A stretch of DNA of 64,000 bases, from positions 1,736,001-1,800,000 of the forward strand of contig NZ_AP025516.1 in the NCBI RefSeq assembly GCF_023169885.1, written 5' to 3'. Every line of letters starts with the position of its first letter. Within the stretch, counting starts at the first letter, position 1. The notes below the pieces were generated by a model. That model did no database searches and was not told where the DNA came from. It worked only from the letters and a program-made list of their open reading frames with translations. Positions 1-8,531 of the stretch are shown here, one piece after another. The DNA is from Desulfofustis limnaeus. Its GTDB lineage: Bacteria > Desulfobacterota > Desulfobulbia > Desulfobulbales > Desulfocapsaceae. The translations under genes and the position numbers were made by a program.

Positions 1-279
1 AACTATGCCGCCGCCAAGGCGGGCCAGATCGGCCTGACCCGGACCCTGGCCAAGGAGGTGGCCCGCAAAAAGATCACGGTAAACTGTGTTTCACCCGGCT
101 TTATCGATACTGATTTTATTGGCGATCTCACCGAGGAACAGCGGACGACCTACCGGAAACTGGTACCCATGAAACGGTTCGGCACCGCCGCCGAAGTTGC
201 CGACGCCATCTTGTTCCTGGCCTCGGAAAAGGCCTCGTACATCACCGGAACGGTGCTTGAGATAACGGGAGGATTATAA
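1..279 (+). CDS. fabG: 3-oxoacyl-ACP reductase FabG, C-terminal part (5' truncated by window)
   Basis: The reading frame is open from base 1 and ends with TAA at 277-279. It encodes about 92 residues that match the C-terminal half of a short-chain dehydrogenase of the FabG type. The first residues (NYAAAKAG) carry the catalytic Tyr and Lys of the YxxxK motif. The stretch VNCVSPGFIDTDF follows, and the protein ends in the SDR tail YITGTVLEITGGL. FabG reduces 3-oxoacyl-ACP with NADPH in fatty-acid elongation. The stop lies 1 base before the ATG of a FabZ-like dehydratase, so the two are probably one operon carrying out consecutive steps. The cofactor-binding N-terminus lies outside the window, so a specialised acyl-chain role cannot be excluded. 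Confidence 0.88.
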   Translation, partial: NYAAAKAGQIGLTRTLAKEVARKKITVNCVSPGFIDTDFIGDLTEEQRTTYRKLVPMKRFGTAAEVADAILFLASEKASYITGTVLEITGGL

Positions 280-280
280 G

Positions 281-721
281 ATGGATAAACGGATCTCATC
301 ATTGATACCGCACCGTCCGCCGTTTCTCTGGGTCGACAAAATCATTGCGACAACGGTCAATTCGATAACGGCGGAAAAAAGGATCCCAGACGATCTCGAG
401 GTCTTTTCCGGTCACTACCCGGGCCGGCCGCTCTTGCCTGGAGTCCTGCTCTGCGAGGCCATTTTTCAAACCGGCGCTCTGTTGATAGCAACCATTCTCG
501 AGAAAAAAAGCGAAGACAACGCCTATCAGCAAAAGATTCCGGTGCTGACCAAGATCACTGGCGCCAAATTCAAACGCCAGGTATTGCCGGGGGACACGGT
601 GCAGATGACGGTCGACCTCATCGAAACGGTTGCTTCTGTCTGTTTCTGCAAGGGAATTGCCCGGGTTAACGGCAAGGTTGCCCTCAAAACCGAATTTTCC
701 TGCGCCCTGGTGGCGCCCTGA
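281..721 (+). CDS. FabZ-like 3-hydroxyacyl-ACP dehydratase (hotdog fold)
   Basis: This 146-residue hotdog protein resembles FabZ. It has the N-terminal PHRPPFLWVDKI segment, the active-site GHYPGRPLLPGVLLCEA (catalytic His, with Glu eight to ten residues after the PG turn), and a C-terminal GDTVQMTVDL strand. FabZ removes water from 3-hydroxyacyl-ACP to give enoyl-ACP. The ATG follows the fabG stop by 1 base, and a GGGAGG ribosome-binding site lies in the end of fabG. It diverges from housekeeping FabZ in using HYPG rather than HFPG and in a longer middle loop (LEKKSEDNAYQQ). A role in a specialised lipid pathway encoded upstream is therefore possible (inference). Confidence 0.85.
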   Translation: MDKRISSLIPHRPPFLWVDKIIATTVNSITAEKRIPDDLEVFSGHYPGRPLLPGVLLCEAIFQTGALLIATILEKKSEDNAYQQKIPVLTKITGAKFKRQVLPGDTVQMTVDLIETVASVCFCKGIARVNGKVALKTEFSCALVAP

Positions 722-779
722 TTTTCGATCTTGATCCATAACTGCTTGCGATAACGTTTTTTTTCTCTGTAACGAGCTG

Positions 780-807
780 TTGACGTTTTCCCGAAAAAAG
801 GTAATAC
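780..807 (+). promoter_or_regulatory. Candidate sigma-70 promoter of the tol operon
   Basis: TTGACG at 780-785 is followed after a 16-base spacer by TAATAC at 802-807, about 90 bases before the tolQ start. The 722-896 gap holds no supported gene. The -35 is near consensus and the -10 is weaker. Confidence 0.45.
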
Positions 808-896
808 TCTGCCCGGTTTGTCCGCGCTTGACGAGGCAAGTTACCTACCCCTGTTCTGCGATTTTCTTTGCTCCCAATCTCAAAGGATGAGAAACT

Positions 897-1595
897 GTGC
901 AACTCTCAATCACCCAGATGATCTTACATGCCGGACCTGTCGGCCAGATGGTCATGGTCCTGCTCCTCTTTTTTTCCATATTCTCATGGACCATCATCTT
1001 CATGAAGGGGCGGTTGTTTCGCAACGTCCGCCTGGACTCGGAAGATTTTCTCGAGGCGTTCTGGTCGTCGAAGACCCTCAGTGAGGCCAGCAAGGCCGCC
1101 GATGAGTTTACCTTCAGTCCCGAGGCTGCCGTCTTCAAGGCCGGATTCAACGAGTTGAAAAAGATCAACTCCATTCGCAACCGGGGTGATGAGGCCGCCA
1201 AAGAGACGCTGGAAATGCAATTGGCGACCATGGATAACCTGAAACGGGCGTTGCGCAAGGCAGAGACGGAGCAGTTGAACCGCCTGGGCCATCTGTTGCC
1301 GTTTCTCGCCACCACCGGCAGTGCCACCCCGTTCATCGGACTTTTCGGCACGGTCTGGGGCATCATGGTCTCGTTTCACGACATCGGCCAGCGCGGCTCC
1401 GCCTCTCTGGCGGTGGTCGCCCCCGGTATCTCCGAAGCGCTGGTGGCCACCGCCGCCGGCCTTGCCGCAGCGATTCCGGCCGTAATTTTTTACAACTTCT
1501 ACGGCAATAAACTGAGTCGGGTGCATGATAGCATGCTGAATTTCTCAACCGATCTGCTCAATCTGGTCGAGCGCGATCTGTTGAGCCGCGTGTGA
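897..1595 (+). CDS. tolQ: TolQ, MotA/TolQ/ExbB proton-channel protein
   Basis: This 232-residue inner-membrane protein has three predicted transmembrane segments: near residues 14-34, then a conserved GLFGTVWGIMVSF block near 150, and GISEALVATAAGLAAAIPAVIFYNFY near 180-205. TolQ and TolR form a proton-driven stator that energises TolA for outer-membrane constriction at division. The start is GTG at 897, with AAGGA at 883-887. It is the first gene of a compact tolQRAB-cpoB run. The operon context (tolB downstream) separates it from ExbB. Confidence 0.93.
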   Translation: MQLSITQMILHAGPVGQMVMVLLLFFSIFSWTIIFMKGRLFRNVRLDSEDFLEAFWSSKTLSEASKAADEFTFSPEAAVFKAGFNELKKINSIRNRGDEAAKETLEMQLATMDNLKRALRKAETEQLNRLGHLLPFLATTGSATPFIGLFGTVWGIMVSFHDIGQRGSASLAVVAPGISEALVATAAGLAAAIPAVIFYNFYGNKLSRVHDSMLNFSTDLLNLVERDLLSRV

Positions 1596-1607
1596 GGGGG
1601 CATCGTC

Positions 1608-2030
1608 ATGGGACCTGTTTCCGGGAACGGTAGAAAGCAATTGATGGCAGATATCAACGTGACCCCGTTGGTGGATGTCATGCTGGTGTTGTTGATCATC
1701 TTCATGGTTACCGCCCCGATGATGACCCAGGGACTGGACGTGGACTTGCCCCAGACCACCGCCAAGGCCCTGCGGCAGGATGAGAACCCGGTCGTGGTCA
1801 CGGTGGACAAGGAGGGACAGATCAGTATCGACAATATCCCGTATGAGCCGAAGGCCCTTGTTCAGGAACTGAGCAAACTCCCGGATGAAAAAAAAGAGGA
1901 ACCGATCTATCTTCGAGCCGATAAGGCCGTTTCCTACGGAGTTGTGGTGGCGGTCATGGCCGACATTAAGAAGGCCGGCTTCGATAAACTCGGGATGGTA
2001 ACCGAGCCGGCAGCCGAGGAAAAACAATAA
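1608..2030 (+). CDS. tolR: TolR, ExbD/TolR family protein
   Basis: This 140-residue protein has a short cytoplasmic tail, one transmembrane helix (about residues 20-41) and a periplasmic domain. The conserved Asp of the TolR/ExbD helix is Asp23 in INVTPLVDVMLVLLIIF; in this family it carries protons. The ATG has AGGGGG about 7 bases upstream and follows tolQ by 12 bases. The protein works with TolQ as the proton-motive-force motor of the Tol-Pal system. Confidence 0.93.
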   Translation: MGPVSGNGRKQLMADINVTPLVDVMLVLLIIFMVTAPMMTQGLDVDLPQTTAKALRQDENPVVVTVDKEGQISIDNIPYEPKALVQELSKLPDEKKEEPIYLRADKAVSYGVVVAVMADIKKAGFDKLGMVTEPAAEEKQ

Positions 2031-2033
2031 GAC

Positions 2034-2936
2034 GTGACGCAGCATTCCCCGAGCACATACGATGGGTATCAAACCTGGCTGGTTCCAGTCAATCTCGCCG
2101 TCGGTTTCCATCTGCTGGTCGCCCTCAGCATCGTCTTTCTTCCGGGCATGTTTAAGACCAAACCGAAGTTCGAGGACATTTACACAGTCAACCTGATCAG
2201 CATGAATGATCAGCCGGTCGCGGAGGCGCCGGCGCCGCCGGCAGAACCGCCGCCACCCGAACAACCGGCCGAGCCCGAGCCGATTAAGCCGGAGCCGGCC
2301 GCCGTCAGCATCACCCCCCCGGCCGAGGCCCCACCGGAAGTTGCACCGAAACCGGTCGAGCCTGTCTCGTTAAAACCGTTGAAAAAGAAAATCAAAAAGA
2401 AGATCGAGCCGGAGGAAAACCGTGATCTGGCCAGGCAAAAAGAGGCCGAGCGGTTGCGCCGGCAGCGCCTGGCTGAGGCCTTGCGAGCCGAGCAGGAAGC
2501 GGCCGAGCAGGCCCGTATCGCTGCCGAAGAGGCGGCCCGGCAGCAACGGTTGCTGGAACAGCAACTTGCCCAGATCAGGCAGCAGGCCCGAGCCACCGCC
2601 TCGACCCCGCCCCGGTCCGGATCAGGGTCTTCCAGCACGTTAACCATCCTGGAAAAGCAATACCTTTCAACCATCACCGGCCATATTCAAAGATTCTGGG
2701 CTCTGCCCGACCTGATGAAATGGGATGCCGATATCCGTGCCGTTGTGGTGATAACGGTGGCCCAGAACGGCACCATAGTCAGACAGTTTTTCGAACAGAA
2801 GTCCAGCGACCCCACGTTTGATCAGTTTGTCAGGAAAACGCTGCAGGATGCCAACCCGCTTCCCGCCATTCCGCCAGCATTGCGGAAAAACAATTTCGAG
2901 GTGGGGCTGGTCTTCAGTCTCAAAGGTCTCAATTAA
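2034..2936 (+). CDS. tolA: TolA-like energy transducer with TonB-type C-terminus
   Basis: This 300-residue protein has one N-terminal membrane anchor (about 19-38), a Pro/Glu-rich stretch (about 60-115), a charged Ala/Glu/Arg coiled coil (about 120-190) and a C-terminal alpha/beta domain (about 205-300). That final domain has the TonB/TolA pattern: WALPDLMKWDADIRAVVVITV, then GTIVRQFFEQKSSDPTFDQFV. TolA spans the periplasm and couples TolQR to outer-membrane partners. The GTG start lies 3 bases after the tolR stop. The Pro-rich region is TonB-like, but the tolB neighbour favours TolA. Confidence 0.85.
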   Translation: MTQHSPSTYDGYQTWLVPVNLAVGFHLLVALSIVFLPGMFKTKPKFEDIYTVNLISMNDQPVAEAPAPPAEPPPPEQPAEPEPIKPEPAAVSITPPAEAPPEVAPKPVEPVSLKPLKKKIKKKIEPEENRDLARQKEAERLRRQRLAEALRAEQEAAEQARIAAEEAARQQRLLEQQLAQIRQQARATASTPPRSGSGSSSTLTILEKQYLSTITGHIQRFWALPDLMKWDADIRAVVVITVAQNGTIVRQFFEQKSSDPTFDQFVRKTLQDANPLPAIPPALRKNNFEVGLVFSLKGLN

Positions 2937-2955
2937 CCCCTTATCGGTATCGCTC

Positions 2956-4242
2956 ATGAAACGATTTTTCATCATCCTGCTCGCCTGCTGTCTCTTCAGC
3001 CCGATGGTGGCCAATGCGCAACGGGTTTACCTCGACATCTCCGCCCCCGAGGCGCGCAAAATCCGCTTCGCCGTCCCCTGGTTCCAGAACAGCGGCACGG
3101 CCACCGGTCAGCAGGCCTATGGCAGAAATCTGTCCCAGACGCTGGCCAAGGCCCTTGCCTTTCACGGCATCATCGAAGTGGGCGAAACTGCTGCCGGCAG
3201 CGGTACCACCCACGAGGAATGGCAGCGGCTCGGCGTCGATTACGCCACTCTCGGCCGCTATACCATCTCCGGTGACAAGATTTCTCTGGAGATCAGACTG
3301 TTTGATGCCTCCTCCAACGACATGCTGATGGGGAAGTCCTATAGTGGCCCCTCTTCACAGACCGATGAGATGCTGTTCAAATTCACCGATGCGGTGATCA
3401 AGGAACTGACCGGCAAGCCGGGTCTCGCCACAACCCAGATCGCCTTTGTTTCGCAACCCCCGAACAAGCGTGAAAAAGAAATATATATTACCGATATACT
3501 GGGTAAAACGTTGCGGCAGGTGACCCGACATCAGAGTCTGGTCGTCTCGCCCCGCTTTTCCCCGGACGGCACCTATCTGTGCTATACGTCCTACCATAGC
3601 GGCAACCAGAACCTCTACATCACCGACCTGCGCCAAAACAAGACCACCCAGGCATTGTCCCGGCGACCCGGCATGAATCTGGCCCCGGCCTGGTCGCCGG
3701 ACGGCAACACCATGGCCGTCACCCTCTCCCATGAAGGGAATCCCGATCTCTATCTGATCAACCGTCGCGGGGAAATATTGAAGCAACTCACCCGCAATGC
3801 CGGAATCAACGTTTCACCAGATTTTTCGCCTGACGGCAGATACCTGGTATTCGTTTCGGATCGCAGCAAAAAACCGCAACTCTACCTGATGGAGCTGGCC
3901 ACCGGCAACACCCAGCGAATCACCTATGAAGGGACCGAGAACGCCGAACCATCCTGGTCGCCGACGGAAAACCTGGTGGTTTATTCGAGCCGTCGGGACG
4001 GGATCTATCAGCTCTGCACCGTTGATCCCTTCCGCGACCGGTCGGAAATGCAGTTGACCCAAGACAAGACCCACCACGAATCCCCGTTCTGGTCGCCCGA
4101 CGGCAATCAGATCATCTTCGCAAAAAGAGATGGCGCTGGTCACAAGATCTATGGAATAATGAAGAACGGTTCGTATCAGCGGATGCTCTTCTCATTGCCA
4201 GGTAGCCAGTCATACCCGCGTTGGGCCGTAAAAACCTATTGA
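2956..4242 (+). CDS. tolB: TolB, periplasmic beta-propeller
   Basis: The product has 428 residues from ATG 2956, which begins a clear signal peptide (MKRFFIILLACCLFSPMVANA). In-frame codons upstream overlap tolA and would bury the signal, so they were not used. An N-terminal D1/D2 domain is followed by a six-bladed propeller with repeated SPDG motifs (FSPDGTYL, WSPDGNTM, FSPDGRYL, WSPTENLV, WSPDGNQI). TolB links TolA to Pal and the outer membrane during cell constriction. It is 19 bases downstream of tolA. The usual pal gene does not follow it. Confidence 0.94.
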   Translation: MKRFFIILLACCLFSPMVANAQRVYLDISAPEARKIRFAVPWFQNSGTATGQQAYGRNLSQTLAKALAFHGIIEVGETAAGSGTTHEEWQRLGVDYATLGRYTISGDKISLEIRLFDASSNDMLMGKSYSGPSSQTDEMLFKFTDAVIKELTGKPGLATTQIAFVSQPPNKREKEIYITDILGKTLRQVTRHQSLVVSPRFSPDGTYLCYTSYHSGNQNLYITDLRQNKTTQALSRRPGMNLAPAWSPDGNTMAVTLSHEGNPDLYLINRRGEILKQLTRNAGINVSPDFSPDGRYLVFVSDRSKKPQLYLMELATGNTQRITYEGTENAEPSWSPTENLVVYSSRRDGIYQLCTVDPFRDRSEMQLTQDKTHHESPFWSPDGNQIIFAKRDGAGHKIYGIMKNGSYQRMLFSLPGSQSYPRWAVKTY

Positions 4243-4268
4243 TCAAATCTAGCTTATCGCCTGTTACC

Positions 4269-5303
4269 ATGAAAAAAATACCCTTGACCCTGCTCTGTGC
4301 CTTTATCGCTTCTCCTTTTCTGATGCAATGCGCATCCCAGAACGATCTCAACCAGATTCACTATCAGCTGCGCATGCTTAACAAAAAGGTGAGCGACCTG
4401 GAATCAGTCACTATTGATGACCTGCAGAAAAGACAGGCGTTGTCCGTCAGTCAGATCGATCGCCTGGAACAAGACCTCCTGGCCATGCGCAGCGGGCTGG
4501 AAGAGACCGGACACCTGAATCGCCGCTTGAATGAGCAGAGCAAGGAGTTGGAAGCGGCCTTTCGCACCTATACCCAGCAGGAGGAAGAAAAGCGCCTGAC
4601 GGAAATGCAGCGGCTTCAGCAGGAGATATCCCAGAAAGACCAGCAACTGGATAAATTGGCGGAGCAGATCAAAATGCAGCAAGAGAATCTGCAGGCCATC
4701 CAACAAGCCCGGGTAGACGAAGCTAAACGCAAGGCTGCCGCTGCCGCCCAGGCCGCCGAGGAAGCGAGGCAACGGGCCTCCTCGACAGCGACCGGCACTG
4801 CCGGGGTCATGGCGATTGAGGCCAGTAAGGCCAAGAAACTGGTGACCGGATCAGAGGCCCAGGCGGCCGTGCAAAATGAACCGGCACCTGAAACCCAGGC
4901 AGCGCCGCCGGCCGCCGTGGAGCAAGCGCCAGCACCGGTTCCTTCTGGAACCATCGCTCGAGGGAAGAGTCTGTACGAACAGGGGAAATTCCGGGAAGCC
5001 TACGCACTGTTCGAGGGTCTCGCCAAATCGGCCAACGCTCAGGAAGCGGTCGAAGCCCGTTATATGATGGGTGAATGTCTGTTTGCCCTGAAGGAGTACG
5101 ACCAGGCCATTCTCGATTACCAGACGATTATCACCAACTACCCCTCCAGCGCCAAAGCCCCGACCGCCATGATGCAGCAGGCACTGGCATTTGAGCGATT
5201 GAACGACAAGGATACGGCCAAGATCCTTTACAAGAAGCTGATTGCCTCCTACAAGGATTCTCCGGAAGCAGCCCAAGCGCAACAAAAACTGGGTGCTCAA
5301 TAA
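4269..5303 (+). CDS. cpoB: CpoB/YbgF-like lipoprotein with coiled coil and TPRs
   Basis: The product has 344 residues from ATG 4269. The N-terminus ends in a lipobox (FLMQC), which predicts a lipoprotein, whereas the E. coli CpoB is soluble and periplasmic. Residues about 30-170 are heptad-rich coiled coil. An Ala/Pro/Gln linker follows, then three C-terminal TPRs (SLYEQGKFREAYALFEGLA, ARYMMGECLFALKEYDQAILDYQ, AMMQQALAFERLNDKDTAKILYKKL). CpoB coordinates peptidoglycan synthesis with Tol. The gene sits where pal is normally found, so a lipidated CpoB might take on part of an anchoring role (inference). Confidence 0.85.
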   Translation: MKKIPLTLLCAFIASPFLMQCASQNDLNQIHYQLRMLNKKVSDLESVTIDDLQKRQALSVSQIDRLEQDLLAMRSGLEETGHLNRRLNEQSKELEAAFRTYTQQEEEKRLTEMQRLQQEISQKDQQLDKLAEQIKMQQENLQAIQQARVDEAKRKAAAAAQAAEEARQRASSTATGTAGVMAIEASKAKKLVTGSEAQAAVQNEPAPETQAAPPAAVEQAPAPVPSGTIARGKSLYEQGKFREAYALFEGLAKSANAQEAVEARYMMGECLFALKEYDQAILDYQTIITNYPSSAKAPTAMMQQALAFERLNDKDTAKILYKKLIASYKDSPEAAQAQQKLGAQ

Positions 5304-5339
5304 CCCGAAGGCGGAACAACCTGAAGTTATGCCCAGCAG

Positions 5340-6077
5340 GTGAAACGGAGCAGCAAACATCGACTGGATGAGCTGCTGGTTGCTCGGCACCTGGCCGACA
5401 CCGTTGACCAGGCTCGCGGTTTCATCGGCGCCGGCCGGGTGCTGGTCGACGAGCAGGTTGCCGATAAGGCCGGAGTGCGTTTCCCGGAAACCGCAGCCCT
5501 CAGAATTCGCCAGGCCAAACCGTTCGTATCCCGGGGAGGCGAGAAGCTGGCCGGTGCCCTCGATGTTCTTGACGTGAATCCCGCCGGCTGGGTCTGCGCA
5601 GACATTGGCGCCGCCACCGGTGGTTTCACCGATTGCCTGGTGCAACGGGGCGCTCGGATGGTCTATGCCGTTGACGTTGCCTATGGGATGCTGCATTGGC
5701 GACTTCGCCAAGACGCTCGCGTCATCGTCGTGGAACGCACCAACGCCCGGGACATCACTCGGCAGCACATCGACAGATCACTGGATCTGGCGGTCATCGA
5801 CGCCTCGTTCATCTCCCTTACCAAACTCATCCCACCGCTGCTGCCGTTGTTTGGCTCGATCACCAGAATCATCGCCCTGATCAAACCGCAGTTTGAGTTA
5901 TGCCGCGATGCCGTCGAACCAGGTGGCGTGATCCGCGACGAAAACCTGCAGCACGAAGTGGTCGAGGAGATTCGGCGATTCGGCGACGAGCAGGGCCTCG
6001 CCTGTCAGGGTATTGTTCCCTCCTCCCTGAAAGGGGCCAAGGGAAACCAGGAATATCTCATCTACTTTGTCGGCTAA
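5340..6077 (+). CDS. tlyA: TlyA-family rRNA (cytidine-2'-O)-methyltransferase
   Basis: This 245-residue protein has an N-terminal S4 RNA-binding domain (about 5-65, RLDELLVARHLADTVDQARGFIGAGRVLVD) and an FtsJ/RrmJ-type methyltransferase domain. The SAM site is CADIGAATGGFTDCL, and DLAVIDASFISL and ALIKPQFEL follow. Family members 2'-O-methylate 16S/23S rRNA; older annotations call them hemolysin A. The GTG at 5340 is the first usable start, because an upstream ATG runs straight into a stop. It follows cpoB by 36 bases on the same strand. Confidence 0.9.
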   Translation: MKRSSKHRLDELLVARHLADTVDQARGFIGAGRVLVDEQVADKAGVRFPETAALRIRQAKPFVSRGGEKLAGALDVLDVNPAGWVCADIGAATGGFTDCLVQRGARMVYAVDVAYGMLHWRLRQDARVIVVERTNARDITRQHIDRSLDLAVIDASFISLTKLIPPLLPLFGSITRIIALIKPQFELCRDAVEPGGVIRDENLQHEVVEEIRRFGDEQGLACQGIVPSSLKGAKGNQEYLIYFVG

Positions 6078-6117
6078 CCCGGTTTCTCCCAAGGGACTGT
6101 ACGGGTAATGCGTTTTC

Positions 6118-7557
6118 CTATCCTTTCTGCAACCGCTCGATCAAGGCCAGGAGTTCCTCACACTCAGTCCTGAGTGAAGCGGATATACCGGGGGCGGAAC
6201 GGGCTTCGCGGAAGTTCTCTTCCGCCAGTTTCAGTTTTCCCTCATACAAGTTGAATTTACCGAGAAAAAACCGGGACTGAGCAGTTTCTCCACGAGCGGA
6301 GAGGATGCGGCCGAGATCGAAGTAGACCTTTGAGAATTCCGGCATGGCGAACGCCACCTGGCGCAACAACCGTTCGGCGCTTTCCAGGTCGCCAAGTCGT
6401 TCCGAGACGTGGGCCAGTTGATAGGCGGCATACATATCCTGGGGATGCCGACGATACGCCTCGTCCAGCATAATTCGCGCCTGCTCGAATTCTCCTTGAC
6501 TGGCAAGGATTACCGCCTTGTCGATGAACAGGATTTGTTTTTCCGGCAGGGCACTGATGACGTGGTTCAATTTATCGAGTGCCTGGTCGTAATTGTTCTC
6601 CCGGAAGTCAAGCTGGGCGAGGCCGTAGCGGGCCATATTCCTGGCAAACGACGACGATCCTTGATCCTGGAGTTTGTTCCCCAGATAGGCGCGCACCGAC
6701 CGGTTATCTTTAATCTGGGTCATGATCCGATATTTGAACCGCAGGAAGGAGAAGTCACGCTCTTTTTGGGCCGGCGTCTTGTCGCCGCCAAGCCCTTCCG
6801 CACTCATCAGCGATTCCACATAATCGAGGCGAGCCTCCGGGTCGGGATGGGTCAGCAGATATTGCGGTACCTGGCCCATTCGATAGCGGGTAATACGCCG
6901 CATGGTCTGCAGCATCGCCTTCTGACCTTCTGGGTTTCTGTTGAGTTCCTTCAGCCAGTTATAGGCCAGCAGGTCCGCCTCTTTTTCGTCTTCCCGGCTG
7001 AAATAGAGCTGGGCGCTTTGTCCGGCTGCCAATGAACCGGCCAGCAGCGCTTGCGAAGCCGCTCCGCCTCCCCCCAAGGCAATGGCCGCCAAAGCAGCTC
7101 CGAGCGTGGCGATGTTGACGATGGTGCCCTTTTTCATGCGAGAAGCGAGGTGCCGTTTAACCACATGGCCTATTTCATGGGCGATGACCGATACCAATTC
7201 GTCCTCGCTATTCATGGATGAGATCAGTTCGGTATAAAAGAAGATCAACCCGGAAGGCGCGGCAAAGGCGTTGAACTGTTTGCTTTCGACAATGAAGAAT
7301 CGATAATCGAAGAATTGCAGGCCGGCCACTTCCAGTACCTCCTGGCCAAGGCCATTGAGATACTGGTGGAGATCCGGATCGCCGACAATGGGGAAGGCCT
7401 GGCGCACTTGATAGAGCAGCTTTTCACCAATCTCCCGTTCCTCGCCAATGGTGAATGCATATGATGGCCGCAGGCTACCGGCGACACATACGGCAACGAT
7501 AACGACAAGACAAACCATCTGTCGGAACATTTCGCTTATTGGTGATCGTGCAGCCAT
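6118..7557 (-). CDS. BepA-like M48 metalloprotease with TPR domain
   Basis: This 479-residue secreted protein has a signal anchor at about 13-34, an M48 zinc-protease domain with HEIGH at 127-131 and the third-ligand Glu in REDEKEADLLAY (about 193), and C-terminal TPR-like repeats (about 300-475). BepA-type proteases degrade or assist misassembled outer-membrane proteins such as LptD. The start at 7557 overlaps the oleD end by 22 bases. A second ATG at 7530 (MFRQM) would avoid the overlap, and neither has a strong ribosome-binding site. It is the last gene of the ole transcription unit. Confidence 0.87.
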   Translation of the reverse strand: MAARSPISEMFRQMVCLVVIVAVCVAGSLRPSYAFTIGEEREIGEKLLYQVRQAFPIVGDPDLHQYLNGLGQEVLEVAGLQFFDYRFFIVESKQFNAFAAPSGLIFFYTELISSMNSEDELVSVIAHEIGHVVKRHLASRMKKGTIVNIATLGAALAAIALGGGGAASQALLAGSLAAGQSAQLYFSREDEKEADLLAYNWLKELNRNPEGQKAMLQTMRRITRYRMGQVPQYLLTHPDPEARLDYVESLMSAEGLGGDKTPAQKERDFSFLRFKYRIMTQIKDNRSVRAYLGNKLQDQGSSSFARNMARYGLAQLDFRENNYDQALDKLNHVISALPEKQILFIDKAVILASQGEFEQARIMLDEAYRRHPQDMYAAYQLAHVSERLGDLESAERLLRQVAFAMPEFSKVYFDLGRILSARGETAQSRFFLGKFNLYEGKLKLAEENFREARSAPGISASLRTECEELLALIERLQKG

Positions 7558-8531
7558 GACACTAATCGTCTCTGTCCTTCTTCCAGGGAAACAACGGGTC
7601 GGTACCCGAAATCACGCTCCGCCCGGGCATGAGAGAAAAAATGCGAGCGTGAGAGCTGTTCTGCCAGGAAACGGGTCATTTTCGGTTCCTTTGCCGGACA
7701 AAAAACGGTATGAAACGTCTCGAGAAGCAAACCGGCCAGGTAGGCTGTTTTCCTCGAGACCTGCCGACTGACCGGGGCGATCTGGAGGTGCCGAAACAGA
7801 TCGTTGATCCACTGCCACAGTTCCACCGGACGTTCCTGACCGATAAAATAGGCCTTACCGCCGCAGATGCCACTGCTCGCCAAACATTTTTCGGCCAGGA
7901 GATGAGCGTGGACCACGTTATCGATGTAGCTGATGTCGACCCGGTTGTGCCCATCACCGACGATTTTCAAGTGCCCCTGCCTCCCTCGCTCGACGAGCCG
8001 GGGAATCAGATGCGGGTCTTCCGGTCCCCAGATCAGATGCGGTCGAATCGCACACGTCTTCAACCCGTCACCATGCTCCGCCAATACCATGCGTTCGGCA
8101 ATGGCTTTGCTACGGGCGTAATGACAGAGAAAGCGGGAGGCATAGGGAAGTGATTCATCACCGCCGTTGATGTCGCCGCGGTCGAAGACCACCGATGGGG
8201 TCGAGGTGTAGATGAGTCGTGACACGCCATGCGCCTTGCAAGCGGCCAGCACGTTGGCTGTGCCCTCGATGTTGGTGTGCCGATATGCTGGCCATGGACC
8301 CCAGATACCGGCCTTGGCCGCCACATGGAAGACGGTATCGATGCCGTCGCAACTGTCGTGCACCACGGCCCGATCACCGATATCGCCAACCCGGCAGGTG
8401 ACGCCGAGGGCTTCCAGATGTGGATAACGGTGTCGACCCAATACCGTCACCTGGCAATTCTGCTCCCGTAACCGCTTGGTCAGTGTCGCCCCGACAAAGC
8501 CGCCCCCACCGGTAACCAGCACCTTGTTCAT
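7536..8531 (-). CDS. oleD: OleD-like NAD(P)-dependent 2-alkyl-3-ketoalkanoate reductase
   Basis: This 331-residue extended short-chain dehydrogenase has the nucleotide-binding TGGGGFVG (7-14), the catalytic Ser/Thr in YTSTPSVVF (about 108-116) and YARSK at 138-142. It resembles 3-beta-hydroxysteroid dehydrogenase/OleD proteins, with GIWGPWPAY and RPHLIWGPED typical of the group. In long-chain olefin synthesis OleD reduces the 2-alkyl-3-keto acid made by OleA. The ATG overlaps the oleC stop by 4 bases (ATGA), implying translational coupling. The assignment rests on the oleB-oleC-oleD order as well as on sequence. Confidence 0.82.
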   Translation of the reverse strand: MNKVLVTGGGGFVGATLTKRLREQNCQVTVLGRHRYPHLEALGVTCRVGDIGDRAVVHDSCDGIDTVFHVAAKAGIWGPWPAYRHTNIEGTANVLAACKAHGVSRLIYTSTPSVVFDRGDINGGDESLPYASRFLCHYARSKAIAERMVLAEHGDGLKTCAIRPHLIWGPEDPHLIPRLVERGRQGHLKIVGDGHNRVDISYIDNVVHAHLLAEKCLASSGICGGKAYFIGQERPVELWQWINDLFRHLQIAPVSRQVSRKTAYLAGLLLETFHTVFCPAKEPKMTRFLAEQLSRSHFFSHARAERDFGYRPVVSLEEGQRRLVSWLHDHQ

